Assembly (NCBI GenBank): GCA_030539295.1
Contig: JAUNSJ010000010.1
Location: 1-64,000 of the forward strand
Source of the DNA: Planctomycetia bacterium
GTDB taxonomy: Bacteria; Planctomycetota; Planctomycetia; Pirellulales; Thermoguttaceae
Length of the DNA: 64,000 nucleotides
Direction of reading: 5' to 3'
The notes under the pieces are model-generated. The model saw nothing but the letters and a program-made list of their open reading frames with translations. It was not told the DNA's origin and did not search any database. Shown in pieces: positions 1-9,433 of the stretch (its first letter is position 1; each line of letters opens with the position of its first letter). The translations under genes and the position numbers were made by a program.

Positions 1-156
1 CGTCAATCGGGCAAATTTGAATTTTTTAGAACCTCCCCCCACTTGGCGCGCACCCGCCAGGTCGGGAACAAGTCAATAACGTTCAGGGACCCGCCAAACG
101 CGTCTAGGCCGCCACTCTCACTTTTACGATTGATTCCCATTATGGCTCTGCGGGGC

Positions 157-184
157 TTGCCCTCGCCTCTGACGAGGATATAAT
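157..184 (+). promoter_or_regulatory. sigma70-like promoter of the YfhO-like gene
   Basis: TTGCCC at 157-162 and a perfect TATAAT at 179-184 are separated by 16 bases. Transcription would start near 191, about 45 bases before the first possible start codon of the downstream gene. The rest of 1-235 shows no convincing gene. Confidence 0.5.
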
Positions 185-235
185 AAAATAGACTAAAACG
201 GACTCCGACCACTTGCGTAAAGTCTGGAACAGAGC

Positions 236-3049
236 ATGCCGTTGCGACAGGTTGAGCATATCAGGGAAAGCCAGAAACGAGAGATGAAGAACGCCCTATT
301 TTTCCGCCATACGACAGGTCTTATCCTGGTCACGCTACTGATGGCACTCCTGTTCCATGACGTATTATGGGGAGGTCGGGCATTTGCCTTTCGCGACGAA
401 AGTTACTTCTACAACCCGCTTTACGAGCAGATTCAAAACTCGTTGACCCGCGGCGAACTTCCGTTGTGGGACCCATCGGAGCATTTGGGCATGCCACTTT
501 TAGCGAACCCGGTCGCCGCCGTCTGCTATCCACTTAAGGTTATTTTCTTTCTCCCGAGCGTAACAGGAATTACGTATCAGAGCTGTTTCGTCTGGTACAT
601 ACTGCTCCATGTGCTCCTCGCCGTTTGGGGTATGACGTCGGTCATGGGGCGTTGGGGCCGAACGCCGTGTGCAAGTTGGCTTGCGGGTTTGAGTTACGCC
701 TTTGGCGGCTGCTGTGTGAGTCAGTATTGTAATGTCATCTATCTGGTGGGCGCGGCGTGGCTGCCCTGGGCAATACTGGCCGGGGACATGATTTTGCGTC
801 GCCCCCGCCCTGCCCTGCCGGAACCTGGGACACCGTGGCGATCGCGGGTCCGCGGTATCTTGGGATTGGCTTTCGTTCTGGCCATGATGGTCCTGGGCGG
901 TGAGCCGCAAATTGCTTATTTAACTGGACTTATCTTACTGGGGCTGGCCTTCTGTTATGATCGGTCGCGAAACGGGAATGCGGACCGGACTCTTGTAACG
1001 TCCGGACCGGCAATGCTTCTTTACGCGGCCATTTTGGCCGTTACTCTTGCCGCCGTTCAGATTCTGCCCGCCTGGGACTTCGCCAGGGGTTCCGACCGCG
1101 CCTTCTCGAACGGAGTCTGTGCCTTGTTCCCGAACGAGTTCTCGCCTCAAACGTATCGGTTCAGTGTTCCGCCCTGGCATTGGCTGGAATATCTATGGCC
1201 CTCTTTTGGCGGACGACTCCTGCCCGTCAATTCGCGGTGGCTGAGCTTGGAGCCGAACGACGAACGTTGGTTCCTCACCCTCTATCAAGGCGTAATTGCC
1301 TTTCTCCTTGCGCTGTCAGTATTTCGATTGCGGCTAAGAGCTCGAAGTCAAGAGGACAATGCCGCGTCAAATGGCGTCGGTCGCGCCGTCGTCGCTTGGT
1401 CAAGCTGGCTTTTACTCCTTTCGCTCCTGGCCGCGCTAGGCGGGTACGGACCACACTGGTTCTATAAACTCGTCCGATTCCTCTCTTTGGGTCAAGGCAC
1501 GCTCCGATTCGAGAGCGGCGACCCGGTGGGCGGTCTCTACTGGCTTTTACATTCCTACTGCCCCCTATTTGCCCTATTTCGCTATCCAGCTAAACTTTTA
1601 ATTTTAGCCTCCTTTGCCACAGCGACCCTCGCCGGCTTCGGGTGGGACTCCCTTGCGAAGAACAATCGCATCGGCATTTTATCCCTGTTCGTCTTACTCC
1701 TGTCGATCGTCTGTCTGGGCGTAACCACACTTGGCGGCCCCTCCCTGTTCGCGAGCGATAAAATTCCAAGTTCAGGGTACTTCGGTAGTTATGACGCACA
1801 AACGGCGTACGCTGTTACACGGTCCGCCCTGGTCCATGCGACGCTTGTGGTTGCTCTTTTCCTTCTGATTCTCAAGACGCAGCGTCGGTCGGTCTTCTTT
1901 AAACAGGCAGACTTGCCTGCGTTGTCCCCGCGGCGTGCGGAACCGGTCAGTTCGCCCGCTGCCGGTCCCCTTCTGCTTATTCTGGTCGCTTTCGATCTGT
2001 TTTTCGCGATCCACCCGTTTATCATAACCGCACCGCGTTCGCTTTACGAGTATCCCGCCACCCTGCGTCGCGTCATGTCAATGAACGAAAAACTCATTGG
2101 GAGTGACGACAGTGACCTGCTCCGCTTCCTGCCAGTACATGGCATGCCCGACGTCTTCGACAAAGGCATAGCGCGTAATCGCAGTGGCGAGCGTCTGCTC
2201 TGGGAGTCGCTCTCTTTCACTCCAAAGCATCATACGCGTCACCGACTGGCCAGCCTGGTGGCCTCCGGAACCATGTGCATGAAGGAATACCCCGCTTTTT
2301 GCAGTCGTTTGACACACGATTGCGTATCACAAAACGACGCCGCATGCCTCGCCTTCCTCGATACCCGCTATTTACTCACAGGCCAAGACGTTAGCGAACA
2401 TTACAAGGACTCCGACATGGCCGATTTGACCGAAAAACTTCTGCCTTGCCTCGCCGCAACGACCTGCGATAAACCTGTTGTCCCTGTCGGCTTGCGACTC
2501 TGGGGCATGCAAACCGGGACAAGCCGACTTCATATCTTTCACAGTCTCTCGCGTGAGCTTTCCGACCCGGATTTCTCACTATTCGACCTGGTCGAACGCG
2601 GTATAACAGATCAGCGACTACCCGGCGAAACGGCGGAAATTCTCGCGTATAAGCCGAACCGAATCGAAATGCGAGTCTCCCTTCGACGCAAGGCCGACCT
2701 TGTCCTGGCCGACCAGTATGAACACAATTGGCGCTTGTATATTACCGCCACACCGCGTTCGATGGATGCGTCGGCAAAAAAAACAACCGCCGCGTCAGAG
2801 AAAGGGCAAGAAGTTCCGGTCGCCCGAACGCTGGAGGTATTGCGACGCTTTACTCTTGACGCCGGACAGTGGCATGCGGTCATGTGCTACGAACCTGTCG
2901 CGATCCGCTACGGCGCCGCCGTGAGCGTAGCGTCCTGGCTCCTCCTGATCTGCGGAACAGTCGTGACCCTCCTCCCGCGGCAATTCCTGATCAAGGGCCG
3001 TTCATTCTTTCACAGCAAAAGCATTTTTCTATTGCGAACAAAAGAGTGA
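236..3049 (+). CDS. YfhO-like polytopic membrane protein
   Basis: A 937-residue integral membrane protein resembling the YfhO family (Pfam YfhO), whose characterised members are linked to glycosylation of cell-wall polymers. After the first membrane segment there is a DESYFYNPLY...ELPLWDP...GMPLLANP region, the typical first extracytoplasmic loop of this family and of GT-C glycosyltransferases, where an acidic residue sits near the catalytic site. About a dozen hydrophobic segments follow, then a soluble part from about residue 640 and a last membrane segment near the C-terminus. The start at 236 has no clear ribosome binding site. The ATG at 284 (MKNALFF), preceded by AGGG, is a reasonable alternative because it begins right before the first membrane segment. 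The gene converges on the SDR gene only 45 bases away. The substrate is unknown. Confidence 0.75.
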   Translation: MPLRQVEHIRESQKREMKNALFFRHTTGLILVTLLMALLFHDVLWGGRAFAFRDESYFYNPLYEQIQNSLTRGELPLWDPSEHLGMPLLANPVAAVCYPLKVIFFLPSVTGITYQSCFVWYILLHVLLAVWGMTSVMGRWGRTPCASWLAGLSYAFGGCCVSQYCNVIYLVGAAWLPWAILAGDMILRRPRPALPEPGTPWRSRVRGILGLAFVLAMMVLGGEPQIAYLTGLILLGLAFCYDRSRNGNADRTLVTSGPAMLLYAAILAVTLAAVQILPAWDFARGSDRAFSNGVCALFPNEFSPQTYRFSVPPWHWLEYLWPSFGGRLLPVNSRWLSLEPNDERWFLTLYQGVIAFLLALSVFRLRLRARSQEDNAASNGVGRAVVAWSSWLLLLSLLAALGGYGPHWFYKLVRFLSLGQGTLRFESGDPVGGLYWLLHSYCPLFALFRYPAKLLILASFATATLAGFGWDSLAKNNRIGILSLFVLLLSIVCLGVTTLGGPSLFASDKIPSSGYFGSYDAQTAYAVTRSALVHATLVVALFLLILKTQRRSVFFKQADLPALSPRRAEPVSSPAAGPLLLILVAFDLFFAIHPFIITAPRSLYEYPATLRRVMSMNEKLIGSDDSDLLRFLPVHGMPDVFDKGIARNRSGERLLWESLSFTPKHHTRHRLASLVASGTMCMKEYPAFCSRLTHDCVSQNDAACLAFLDTRYLLTGQDVSEHYKDSDMADLTEKLLPCLAATTCDKPVVPVGLRLWGMQTGTSRLHIFHSLSRELSDPDFSLFDLVERGITDQRLPGETAEILAYKPNRIEMRVSLRRKADLVLADQYEHNWRLYITATPRSMDASAKKTTAASEKGQEVPVARTLEVLRRFTLDAGQWHAVMCYEPVAIRYGAAVSVASWLLLICGTVVTLLPRQFLIKGRSFFHSKSIFLLRTKE

Positions 3050-3094
3050 CGGATCGCTCGTCCGTCATCATGCCGTTAGGGGTCGCCGAGCCTA

Positions 3095-4003
3095 TTAGCG
3101 GCCTCTTCTTCGGGCCAGTTCACTCGCGTAACGACGCCCGACTAACGCAAGATTGTCCCGTAGCCATTCGGTCAGATGGATATGCCCTGTCGCCGGGCCC
3201 TCGGTCGTCAGCAAATTGGCCATGAGTCCGCCAACTTCAGAGCGGGTAAGAAAAACGTCTTTGTGCCACCATCCGACGGCGCTGGCAACAGCATAACCAC
3301 ACCAGACAGGCACAGGCACAACAAGTCGTCTGACGCCCATAATGCGTGCTGTATTTTTTAAAAGGTCACGATAGGTAAAATCCTCCGGCCCAACGGCATT
3401 GATTATGGAAGAATCCGCAGCAGAGACGGACTCGCACACCAGATCAGCAAAATCGGCAACGTGGATCGGACGAATCCGATATTGACCATTGCCAAAGTAG
3501 CCGACGACGGGAAAACGGCGCAACGTCCAAGCAATATTATTGATCAGAATATCATTCGGCCCAAAAATAACCGTCGGCCGCAAAATAGTATACGGAATCC
3601 CGGTTTCTCGCAACTCTCGCTCCATCTCGGCTTTACAGCGATAATATTCAAACGGGGAACCCTCGTCCGCATTGGCAATACTGGTGTGAATAATTCGCTT
3701 TATTCCCGCAGACTTCGCCGTCTGAAAGAGTAGGGACGTGTTCTCGACCGCTTGGCGGTGTGTGAACTTCCTGTGATTAAATCGAACCCAGTACGTATTG
3801 ACAAAGACGTCGCACCCGCTCATCACGGATTCCAGTTGGGATAGTTCGCAAAAATTCAGCGGGTAAGCGGAAACCGCTCCGTTAAAAGGGTCACGCTCGG
3901 GAACCGTATTGGTCAAAGTCACGACTTCATGACCCGCGATCAACAGCCGACTGGCAATCTCACGCCCCGAATAGCCAAAAGCACCCGTAACAACGACTTT
4001 CAT
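3095..4003 (-). CDS. NAD(P)-binding SDR-family protein (epimerase/NmrA-like)
   Basis: A 302-residue Rossmann-fold protein of the extended/atypical short-chain dehydrogenase family. The N-terminus has the dinucleotide-binding motif TGAFGYSG right after the first beta strand. The segment YYRCKAEMER provides the YxxxK-like position, and TILRPTVIFGPND matches the conserved RP..VFGP block of NAD-dependent epimerases and complex-I-assembly-like SDR proteins. The start is placed at MKVVVTG, preceded by a GGGGGCG stretch; an upstream in-frame extension would put 25 unlikely residues before the fold. The gene is monocistronic and has its own promoter at 4111-4139. The substrate cannot be deduced; a role in sugar or quinone-related metabolism is possible. 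Confidence 0.75.
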   Translation of the reverse strand: MKVVVTGAFGYSGREIASRLLIAGHEVVTLTNTVPERDPFNGAVSAYPLNFCELSQLESVMSGCDVFVNTYWVRFNHRKFTHRQAVENTSLLFQTAKSAGIKRIIHTSIANADEGSPFEYYRCKAEMERELRETGIPYTILRPTVIFGPNDILINNIAWTLRRFPVVGYFGNGQYRIRPIHVADFADLVCESVSAADSSIINAVGPEDFTYRDLLKNTARIMGVRRLVVPVPVWCGYAVASAVGWWHKDVFLTRSEVGGLMANLLTTEGPATGHIHLTEWLRDNLALVGRRYASELARRRGR

Positions 4004-4088
4004 TTTCGCCCCCTTTTTTTTGCGCAATATGTTCCAACCCGTTATCCAAATGATGCCGCTCCCGCCTCCCCAGCGCATTCGAAAAAAT

Positions 4089-4100
4089 CGGTCCGGACCG
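4089..4100. repeat. 12-bp perfect palindrome at a predicted transcription start
   Basis: CGGTCCGGACCG is perfectly self-complementary. It lies a few bases downstream of the predicted start of the SDR gene transcript, where an operator bound by a dimeric repressor would fit. Confidence 0.4.
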
Positions 4101-4110
4101 CTATCCTTTT

Positions 4111-4139
4111 ATTATGCACGAAGGTTTCCGCCGTGTCAA
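4111..4139 (-). promoter_or_regulatory. sigma70-like promoter of the SDR gene
   Basis: On the minus strand a perfect TTGACA (4139-4134) is followed after 17 bases by CATAAT (4116-4111). This gives a leader of about 100 bases before the ATG at 4003. Confidence 0.6.
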
Positions 4140-4352
4140 GAGGAATTACCTTATTTCTCACCTCTTATTCTTCCCGTTCCTCCCCGCTGCGGACAACTGG
4201 GACGCGTCTCGCGAACAGCCCCTTTACTCCCGAATCGAACCGTTTACCACACACCAAAACCGGAAAATAACGACTTATCATGCCAAACTCCATCCCCAAC
4301 CTCAATACATGTCGATAATTGGCAAAATTTAATCGCAAATATCATTTTGTTC

Positions 4353-4381
4353 TTGCTTTTTCTCACAAGTGGTGGTATAAT
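4353..4381 (+). promoter_or_regulatory. extended -10 promoter of the PP2C phosphatase gene
   Basis: TTGCTT (4353-4358), a 17-base spacer, and TGG directly before a perfect TATAAT (4376-4381) form an extended -10 promoter. The transcript would start near 4388, about 100 bases before the ATG at 4488. Confidence 0.6.
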
Positions 4382-4487
4382 GGAAATCGTTCTTGAGCGT
4401 CGAAGCGTTGCCAGACGAGGGAGAGAATGGTTAAAAAAGAAATCTGTGGTTTAAACTATTTTTTACCACACTACAACATTAAATCCA

Positions 4488-6401
4488 ATGCAATTCATAA
4501 AATTGATTTTCCACAATATCCCGATCCGGCTGAGTCTGTATATTTGTTCGTTTATGCTCCTGCTTTTAGTGGCCGTGTTGACTCTGCTTGGCTGTTACTG
4601 GACCTGGAATCCCTCGGGTTTGATGTCAGGCCACGGCGGGCAGAGCGTCCTGGACCAGTTTGGCAGTCAGAGCGACGCCTGCCGTGCGGTAGTTTTTTTA
4701 ATGAATAAAGAAGGGCAGCTAATCCATTGTCTCAATGGAGAAGAAGACTTATTGAAGGAGCAAACCAGCACTCTGTTCACTCCTAATGGAACCAAAAGCG
4801 AATCCAAAAGCGGCGCCCTTGAAGCACTTCAAAGCCGTTCCAGGGGCGTGATTGCCCTTCAAAATTTTTCGGGAGTGGAAGGCCCTTGTCATCTGTTTTT
4901 TAACAACTTTTGCGACGGGAGCACTCTGTGTACCATCGTTGAGACCGAGTTGCTCTCGCAAATGATTCGGGGACGCTTATTGAAATATTTTGCTTGGGGG
5001 CTGCTCTTCATCGTCCTCACCGGCGGGGCAACCTACTGTGTCTGTAAGCGAACTGGCAAGCCGCTTCTCGCCATGAGAACGGCGCTACAGTCTGTGGGGC
5101 ATGGCGATTTTGACACGCCCGTACCACACGTTCCGTACAACGACGAGATTGGAGATTTGTCACTTGCCTTGGCACTCATGCAAAAGGAACTTGCGGATCA
5201 CGCAACGAAATTGAGCAAGAGTCGCGGTAATAACGAGCGTCTGGAAGGCGAGCTGAACGCGGCCAGAAAGATTCAGCAAGACATTCTTCCGCACACGCTG
5301 CCGCCTATGGACGGTTTTACTAACGTCGCAGTCGTGAGCAGTTTGAACACGGCCCGTGGTGTAGGCGGTGACCTGTACGACGCCTTCCCAAGCGATTCTG
5401 AGCATATGGGACTGGTCATAGGCGACGTCTCCGGAAAAGGTATTCCTGCCGCTTTGTTCATGGCCGTTACACAAACACTGCAGCGAAGTCTCGTCCGAAC
5501 AGAAGACCTGCCCGATACGCTCGCCGAGCAGATGAATCGTATGTTGGCCATCGGAAACGAAGCGAATATGTTCGTTACATGGTGGTGCGGTTTCCTGGAT
5601 ATTCGCAACGGCGACCTGGTCTATACGAACGCGGGCCACAACCCACCCCTCATCCGCCGTCAAGACGGATCTCTGGAAATCTTAAGCGATCTCCATGGTC
5701 CGCCTCTTGCCGCACTACATGGTTGTCAATACTCCTTCTCCCGAACAAAACTCAATGAAGGCGATATTCTCATCCTCTATACCGACGGCGTTACCGAAGC
5801 CTTTAACGCCGACGATGAAATGTTTGGCGAGAATCGGTTAATCGAAACCGTAAAACGTATCAATACCGACGAACCGAAGCTCCTGCTCGAATGCATAAGT
5901 AAGAGCCTGTCCGAATTCACTAATGGTGTGGAGCAATCGGACGACATTACCATTCTGGTTGCCAAGTACACCGCCCCGAACGACATTGGGCACCACATGT
6001 CCATTCATCCTTCGCTCGACAATCTGTCTCTGGTTATGGCCTTTGCCGAAAGCATACCGGAAGTCAATCGACTCGGCGGTCGTGAACGCAATCTGCTCCT
6101 GGTCAGCATAGAAGAAGTTTTTTGCAACCTGGTCAAGTACGGCACAGGCAACAACCGCCACATCGACGATATTGTGATCTTTACCGGCGTCTTCGACATG
6201 CACCGTCAAATTCGCATTCGGTTTACCGAAAACGGACCGCCTTTTAATCCGCTCGACACCCCCTACGGGCTTTCCGACGCCGAAGGCGAATACGCGACTC
6301 TCGGGTCCGGCATTGTTCGAACCTGGATGGATTACGTCGATTATCAATATCAGGACGGACGCAACATCCTGACCGTGGGCAAAATTATTGACGCTACTTG
6401 A
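4488..6401 (+). CDS. membrane PP2C/SpoIIE phosphatase fused to HATPase (RsbU-RsbW-like)
   Basis: A 637-residue signalling protein joining two opposing activities of partner-switching systems. Residues 13-36 and about 163-187 are membrane segments flanking an extracytoplasmic sensor of some 125 residues, followed by a HAMP linker. A coiled coil ending in AARKIQQDILP leads into a SpoIIE-type PP2C domain (about 255-490) with metal-binding landmarks GVGGDLYD, DVSGKG and SDDIT. The C-terminal 135 residues form a GHKL ATPase related to anti-sigma kinases of the RsbW type: N-box-like EEVFCNLVKYG, G1-like ENGPPFNP and a GSGI motif. Such proteins phosphorylate or dephosphorylate STAS-domain anti-sigma antagonists; no STAS gene lies in this window, so the partner is elsewhere. 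No Shine-Dalgarno site is visible at the start. Confidence 0.85.
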   Translation: MQFIKLIFHNIPIRLSLYICSFMLLLLVAVLTLLGCYWTWNPSGLMSGHGGQSVLDQFGSQSDACRAVVFLMNKEGQLIHCLNGEEDLLKEQTSTLFTPNGTKSESKSGALEALQSRSRGVIALQNFSGVEGPCHLFFNNFCDGSTLCTIVETELLSQMIRGRLLKYFAWGLLFIVLTGGATYCVCKRTGKPLLAMRTALQSVGHGDFDTPVPHVPYNDEIGDLSLALALMQKELADHATKLSKSRGNNERLEGELNAARKIQQDILPHTLPPMDGFTNVAVVSSLNTARGVGGDLYDAFPSDSEHMGLVIGDVSGKGIPAALFMAVTQTLQRSLVRTEDLPDTLAEQMNRMLAIGNEANMFVTWWCGFLDIRNGDLVYTNAGHNPPLIRRQDGSLEILSDLHGPPLAALHGCQYSFSRTKLNEGDILILYTDGVTEAFNADDEMFGENRLIETVKRINTDEPKLLLECISKSLSEFTNGVEQSDDITILVAKYTAPNDIGHHMSIHPSLDNLSLVMAFAESIPEVNRLGGRERNLLLVSIEEVFCNLVKYGTGNNRHIDDIVIFTGVFDMHRQIRIRFTENGPPFNPLDTPYGLSDAEGEYATLGSGIVRTWMDYVDYQYQDGRNILTVGKIIDAT

Positions 6402-6774
6402 GTTTCGCGTCTGATGCTCGCCCCGATCCAGGATAAGACATGCAACAAACGCCTGTGAAAGCAAAAAACGTCCACGCAGGGTTCGTTGTAAAATATATTT
6501 TTACACAAAAAAAGGCGAGGTGGGACACATACTGTCTCACCGACTCTTGACGTAACTTGCCCTTTACTATAATGACAGATGCAGGAACGTTAAGTTTTCT
6601 GTTTCCATACGGGGGGAAACAAATTTTTTCGCTTGACGCATGGCTTTACAGCACTAACAATGTTACTGCCGACACGCGTTTTTCCGACGGCTTCGCCTGG
6701 TCACCGGGGAACCGGTTTACCTGGGGCGGCCTGGCGGAAAAGACAATTGTGCCGGCTACGAGAGGGGAATCGAA
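6402..6774. other. intergenic region upstream of the GTPase gene
   Basis: This 373-base stretch contains a promoter (6547-6573) and a leader of about 195 bases. A 68-codon frame starting at ATG 6572 ends with its TGA overlapping the GTPase start (ATGA). It has no recognisable sequence and its ATG sits inside the -10 box, so it is not called as a gene. Confidence 0.5.
6547..6573 (+). promoter_or_regulatory. putative promoter of the GTPase gene
   Basis: TTGACG (6547-6552) and a perfect TATAAT (6568-6573) are 15 bases apart, which is shorter than ideal. Confidence 0.4.
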
Positions 6775-7893
6775 ATGAGTGAACATGAGAACGGGAATCA
6801 AATCGGTAACAATTTTTTGCAACAGTACAACGAGGTCAAACAGAAATTTGTCCAAAAGCGTCCGAACATTCTCGTCTGCGGTTATACAGGCAGCGGGAAG
6901 AGTTCCCTGCTCCAGGCAATTCTCGGTGATGAGATTGTTCCTGATGACAAGATCGGGTCAGGATCACCACGTACACCAGGATTCGATAAATACGAAAACA
7001 ATAAAATTTGTATTTGGGATTCCAAAGGCCTGAATCCCGGTGAAACGGAAGAGGAATTTACCGCCACCACACGTGAATTCATTCGTCGTCAGCAGAGCAA
7101 CACGGAAGATTTGGATAATCACATCCACCTCGTCTGGTACACCATACAAGGGTCCGGCGGACGCGTAACCGATTGCGATACGAACTTGATTAAAAACGTC
7201 TTCAGTCCGGACAACGTCATCGTCGTCATAACAAAGCGCGACCTGATGCGGCCCCGACAGTTGGATGATTTACTCGACGTACTCAAACAGGCAGGCATAC
7301 CCGAGTCACGCATTATCGCCACTTGCGACAAGGAAGGCGGGTCCATCGGTTGTCGTGAACTCGTTGACTTAACGCACCAGATGCTGCCAGAGGCTTACAA
7401 GGCGGCGTGGATCAGTGCGCAACAGGTCAATCTGGAAATGCAACTCCAAGCGGTCAGGGACAAGCGGTCTCTGGCTAAAAAAATCATTACCACGGCTACC
7501 GCTACGGCTTCGGGTATCGGACTGATTCCCATCCCCCTTTCCGACGCGACTCTCCTACTGCCAACGCAGATGGGGATGATTGCCGGATTAGCCGCCTTGT
7601 ACGAAATGGACCGCGCTGTGCTCGGTAATATTGTCCTCCCTTTCGTGACTCAATGCGCCGGAATCGTTACGGCAACCTCGCTGACAAAGTTGATTCCCGG
7701 ACTCGGAAGCTTGATTAACGCCGGCGTCGCCGGGACCTTAACAGGAGCCATGGGTTTCTTCGTCATGACGAATTTCGAAGATATTGCAATGAAACGTATC
7801 AAGCACGAACCGGTCCCCGAATTCGGCCTCGACTTCGATACCTTTCGGCGATTTTACCAAGACTATATCAAAGGAAATTTTAACGGGAACTGA
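6775..7893 (+). CDS. membrane-associated GTPase, DUF697/YcjF-like
   Basis: A 372-residue TRAFAC-class GTPase. The P-loop GYTGSGKSS lies at about residues 37-45, the G3 motif DSKGL near 83 and the G4 motif TKRD near 145. The C-terminal third (about 235-330) is rich in glycine, alanine and isoleucine and resembles the DUF697/YcjF hydrophobic domain, which contains two or more membrane-inserting helices. Proteins of this build are membrane-remodelling or envelope-stress GTPases, but the exact role here is unknown. The next gene, 200 bases away on the same strand, is a DUF445 membrane protein, and the two may serve a common envelope function. In G4, TKRD replaces the usual NKxD, a substitution also seen in other GTPases of this class. 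Confidence 0.8.
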   Translation: MSEHENGNQIGNNFLQQYNEVKQKFVQKRPNILVCGYTGSGKSSLLQAILGDEIVPDDKIGSGSPRTPGFDKYENNKICIWDSKGLNPGETEEEFTATTREFIRRQQSNTEDLDNHIHLVWYTIQGSGGRVTDCDTNLIKNVFSPDNVIVVITKRDLMRPRQLDDLLDVLKQAGIPESRIIATCDKEGGSIGCRELVDLTHQMLPEAYKAAWISAQQVNLEMQLQAVRDKRSLAKKIITTATATASGIGLIPIPLSDATLLLPTQMGMIAGLAALYEMDRAVLGNIVLPFVTQCAGIVTATSLTKLIPGLGSLINAGVAGTLTGAMGFFVMTNFEDIAMKRIKHEPVPEFGLDFDTFRRFYQDYIKGNFNGN

Positions 7894-7962
7894 CTCGGAA
7901 CAGGTTCCGTCCTGTTGCCGGTAATACGGTTCCTCCGTTTTACACGAATCTGACCCTGGTGC

Positions 7963-8005
7963 GGGTCCCCGATTATCTCTCATCGCAGAATAATCACGGG
8001 GCCCC
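7963..8005. repeat. long imperfect hairpin between GTPase and DUF445 genes
   Basis: GGG.CCCC.GATTAT (7963-7976) pairs with ATAATC..GGGG.CCC (7990-8005), with a two-base bulge and one mismatch. A smaller hairpin (AACAGG/CCTGTT, 7899-7916) lies just after the GTPase stop codon. Neither has a T-tract, so they could be processing or mRNA-stability elements rather than terminators. Confidence 0.45.
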
Positions 8006-8093
8006 ACGCGGAACCAGACTGCAGTTCTGTTATAAAAATACAAAAAAATGCGCACCACTACAATTATAATCTGTAATCATTAAGGAAAATACC

Positions 8094-9404
8094 ATGAACA
8101 GCGATAATAAAGAAATCATTTCTCTCGGTTCGGGAAACAAGTATGCAAAATGGATATCGCAGACACTTGAACGCTTGTGCTTCTACGTGAGCTGGGGCAC
8201 TATTGGCCTCTTTTTCATTCAGATTTTTTGTAATTACAGGGGAATACTCCTCCCAGGCTGGGTGACCTCCCTAATGGTCATTCTGCTCGCCGCCGCCGTC
8301 GGCTATATTACCAATTTCATCGCCATTGAGATGCTCTTTAAACCCTATGAAAAATCGTATAAACACTATCTCACCATTGCCTCCTTCGGAATTTGGAGCC
8401 AGGGACTTATCCCGTCGAACAAGAATAAAATTGCGCAAGAGTTGGGGAAACAGATTAAAGAACATCTCCTCGACGAAAGTAAAATAGCCGGCGAAATCTG
8501 TGACACCGTGTCGAAATACATCGAAAATAAAGATAATATTAATCAGCTTCAAACGGGTATACAAAACCTCCTGCGAGAGCATGAATCCCGTATCGTCGAC
8601 TTTATCTATCCGCAAGTTGAGGAGTCCCTTTATCTTTGTCTCGACAATCTCATGACAAAGGAAAATTTTGAGAAAATTACCAACGAACGCATTATCCCTT
8701 ATTTAAAAAAAGAGAATGTTCGCCAATATCTTGCCCAAACTTTCACCGGTATGATTCGCGGTCGTTCTGAAGATTTGATTCTCCTGCTCAAAAAATTAAT
8801 CAAAGACTTCATTTATGACTTCCTGTCGAAAAAACCTCTGACCTCGCCCTTTGCAAAGAGTATTAGCGACGGTATCGTACAAGGGATTCATTGGAACACA
8901 ATTGAATGGCAATTGTACGACCTTATGAAAAGCAACTCATTTCAAAAAATCATCGCTGACGAAATCCCCAAGCTCCTGGACAAAATCCGCACTGAATTAC
9001 AGTCTCCCGACTCACAACGCAAACTGCCTGTCTTTCTGGATTCTGTTAAAATGGAATTAAAGGACTGGCTCACGAAATACATACGCGAGACCATGCCGCT
9101 TATGGTTAAAAACGCTATTGAATCCGAAACACTCTGGAACTGGGCCAAAACAGAACTGGTAACAACAGTAAAACCGAAACTGGAGCTTTGGCTGCAGACG
9201 CGAGGTAAAGATTTAGTCGTGCAAAAACTTGACGTCTCCAATCGCGTGCGGGAAGCCATTGATAAACAAAATGTGAAGAAATTCCACGATATGGTAAACG
9301 CGGTGGCTCGCGAGAATTTGAGCATGATTCAGCTACTCGGATATGTCCTCGGTGGCGTCATAGGAGTTCTGCAGGTCGTGTCCTCTTTGCTCGCCACACA
9401 CTGA
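8094..9404 (+). CDS. DUF445 family membrane protein
   Basis: A 436-residue protein of the DUF445/YheB family. Two N-terminal membrane segments (about 29-50 and 58-80) surround the family signature, GYITNFIAIEMLFKPYE. Then comes a long amphipathic helical region with repeated IKEHL/ISDGIVQGI-type segments. A final hydrophobic segment (IQLLGYVLGGVIGVLQVV) lies at the C-terminus, the arrangement known for this family. A good ribosome binding site, AAGGA, lies 7 bases before the ATG. The function of the family is unsettled; it is envelope-associated. The gene converges on the nuclease gene, leaving only 29 bases between them. Confidence 0.85.
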   Translation: MNSDNKEIISLGSGNKYAKWISQTLERLCFYVSWGTIGLFFIQIFCNYRGILLPGWVTSLMVILLAAAVGYITNFIAIEMLFKPYEKSYKHYLTIASFGIWSQGLIPSNKNKIAQELGKQIKEHLLDESKIAGEICDTVSKYIENKDNINQLQTGIQNLLREHESRIVDFIYPQVEESLYLCLDNLMTKENFEKITNERIIPYLKKENVRQYLAQTFTGMIRGRSEDLILLLKKLIKDFIYDFLSKKPLTSPFAKSISDGIVQGIHWNTIEWQLYDLMKSNSFQKIIADEIPKLLDKIRTELQSPDSQRKLPVFLDSVKMELKDWLTKYIRETMPLMVKNAIESETLWNWAKTELVTTVKPKLELWLQTRGKDLVVQKLDVSNRVREAIDKQNVKKFHDMVNAVARENLSMIQLLGYVLGGVIGVLQVVSSLLATH

Positions 9405-9433
9405 TTCTCGCTGCCGCAACGGAGGTTTTTATG

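Larger units (their letters stand above)
4004..4487. other. intergenic region with divergent promoters
   Basis: This 484-base stretch between divergent genes holds the two promoters and the palindrome listed separately. Open frames here (for example 4020-4454 on the plus strand) have no family-like sequence and overlap the promoters, so no gene is called. Confidence 0.6.

Noticed and set aside
6572..6778. 68-codon frame ending in ATGA overlap with the GTPase gene
   Set aside because: The coupling overlap is suggestive, but the ATG lies in the -10 box, there is no ribosome binding site, and the product resembles nothing.
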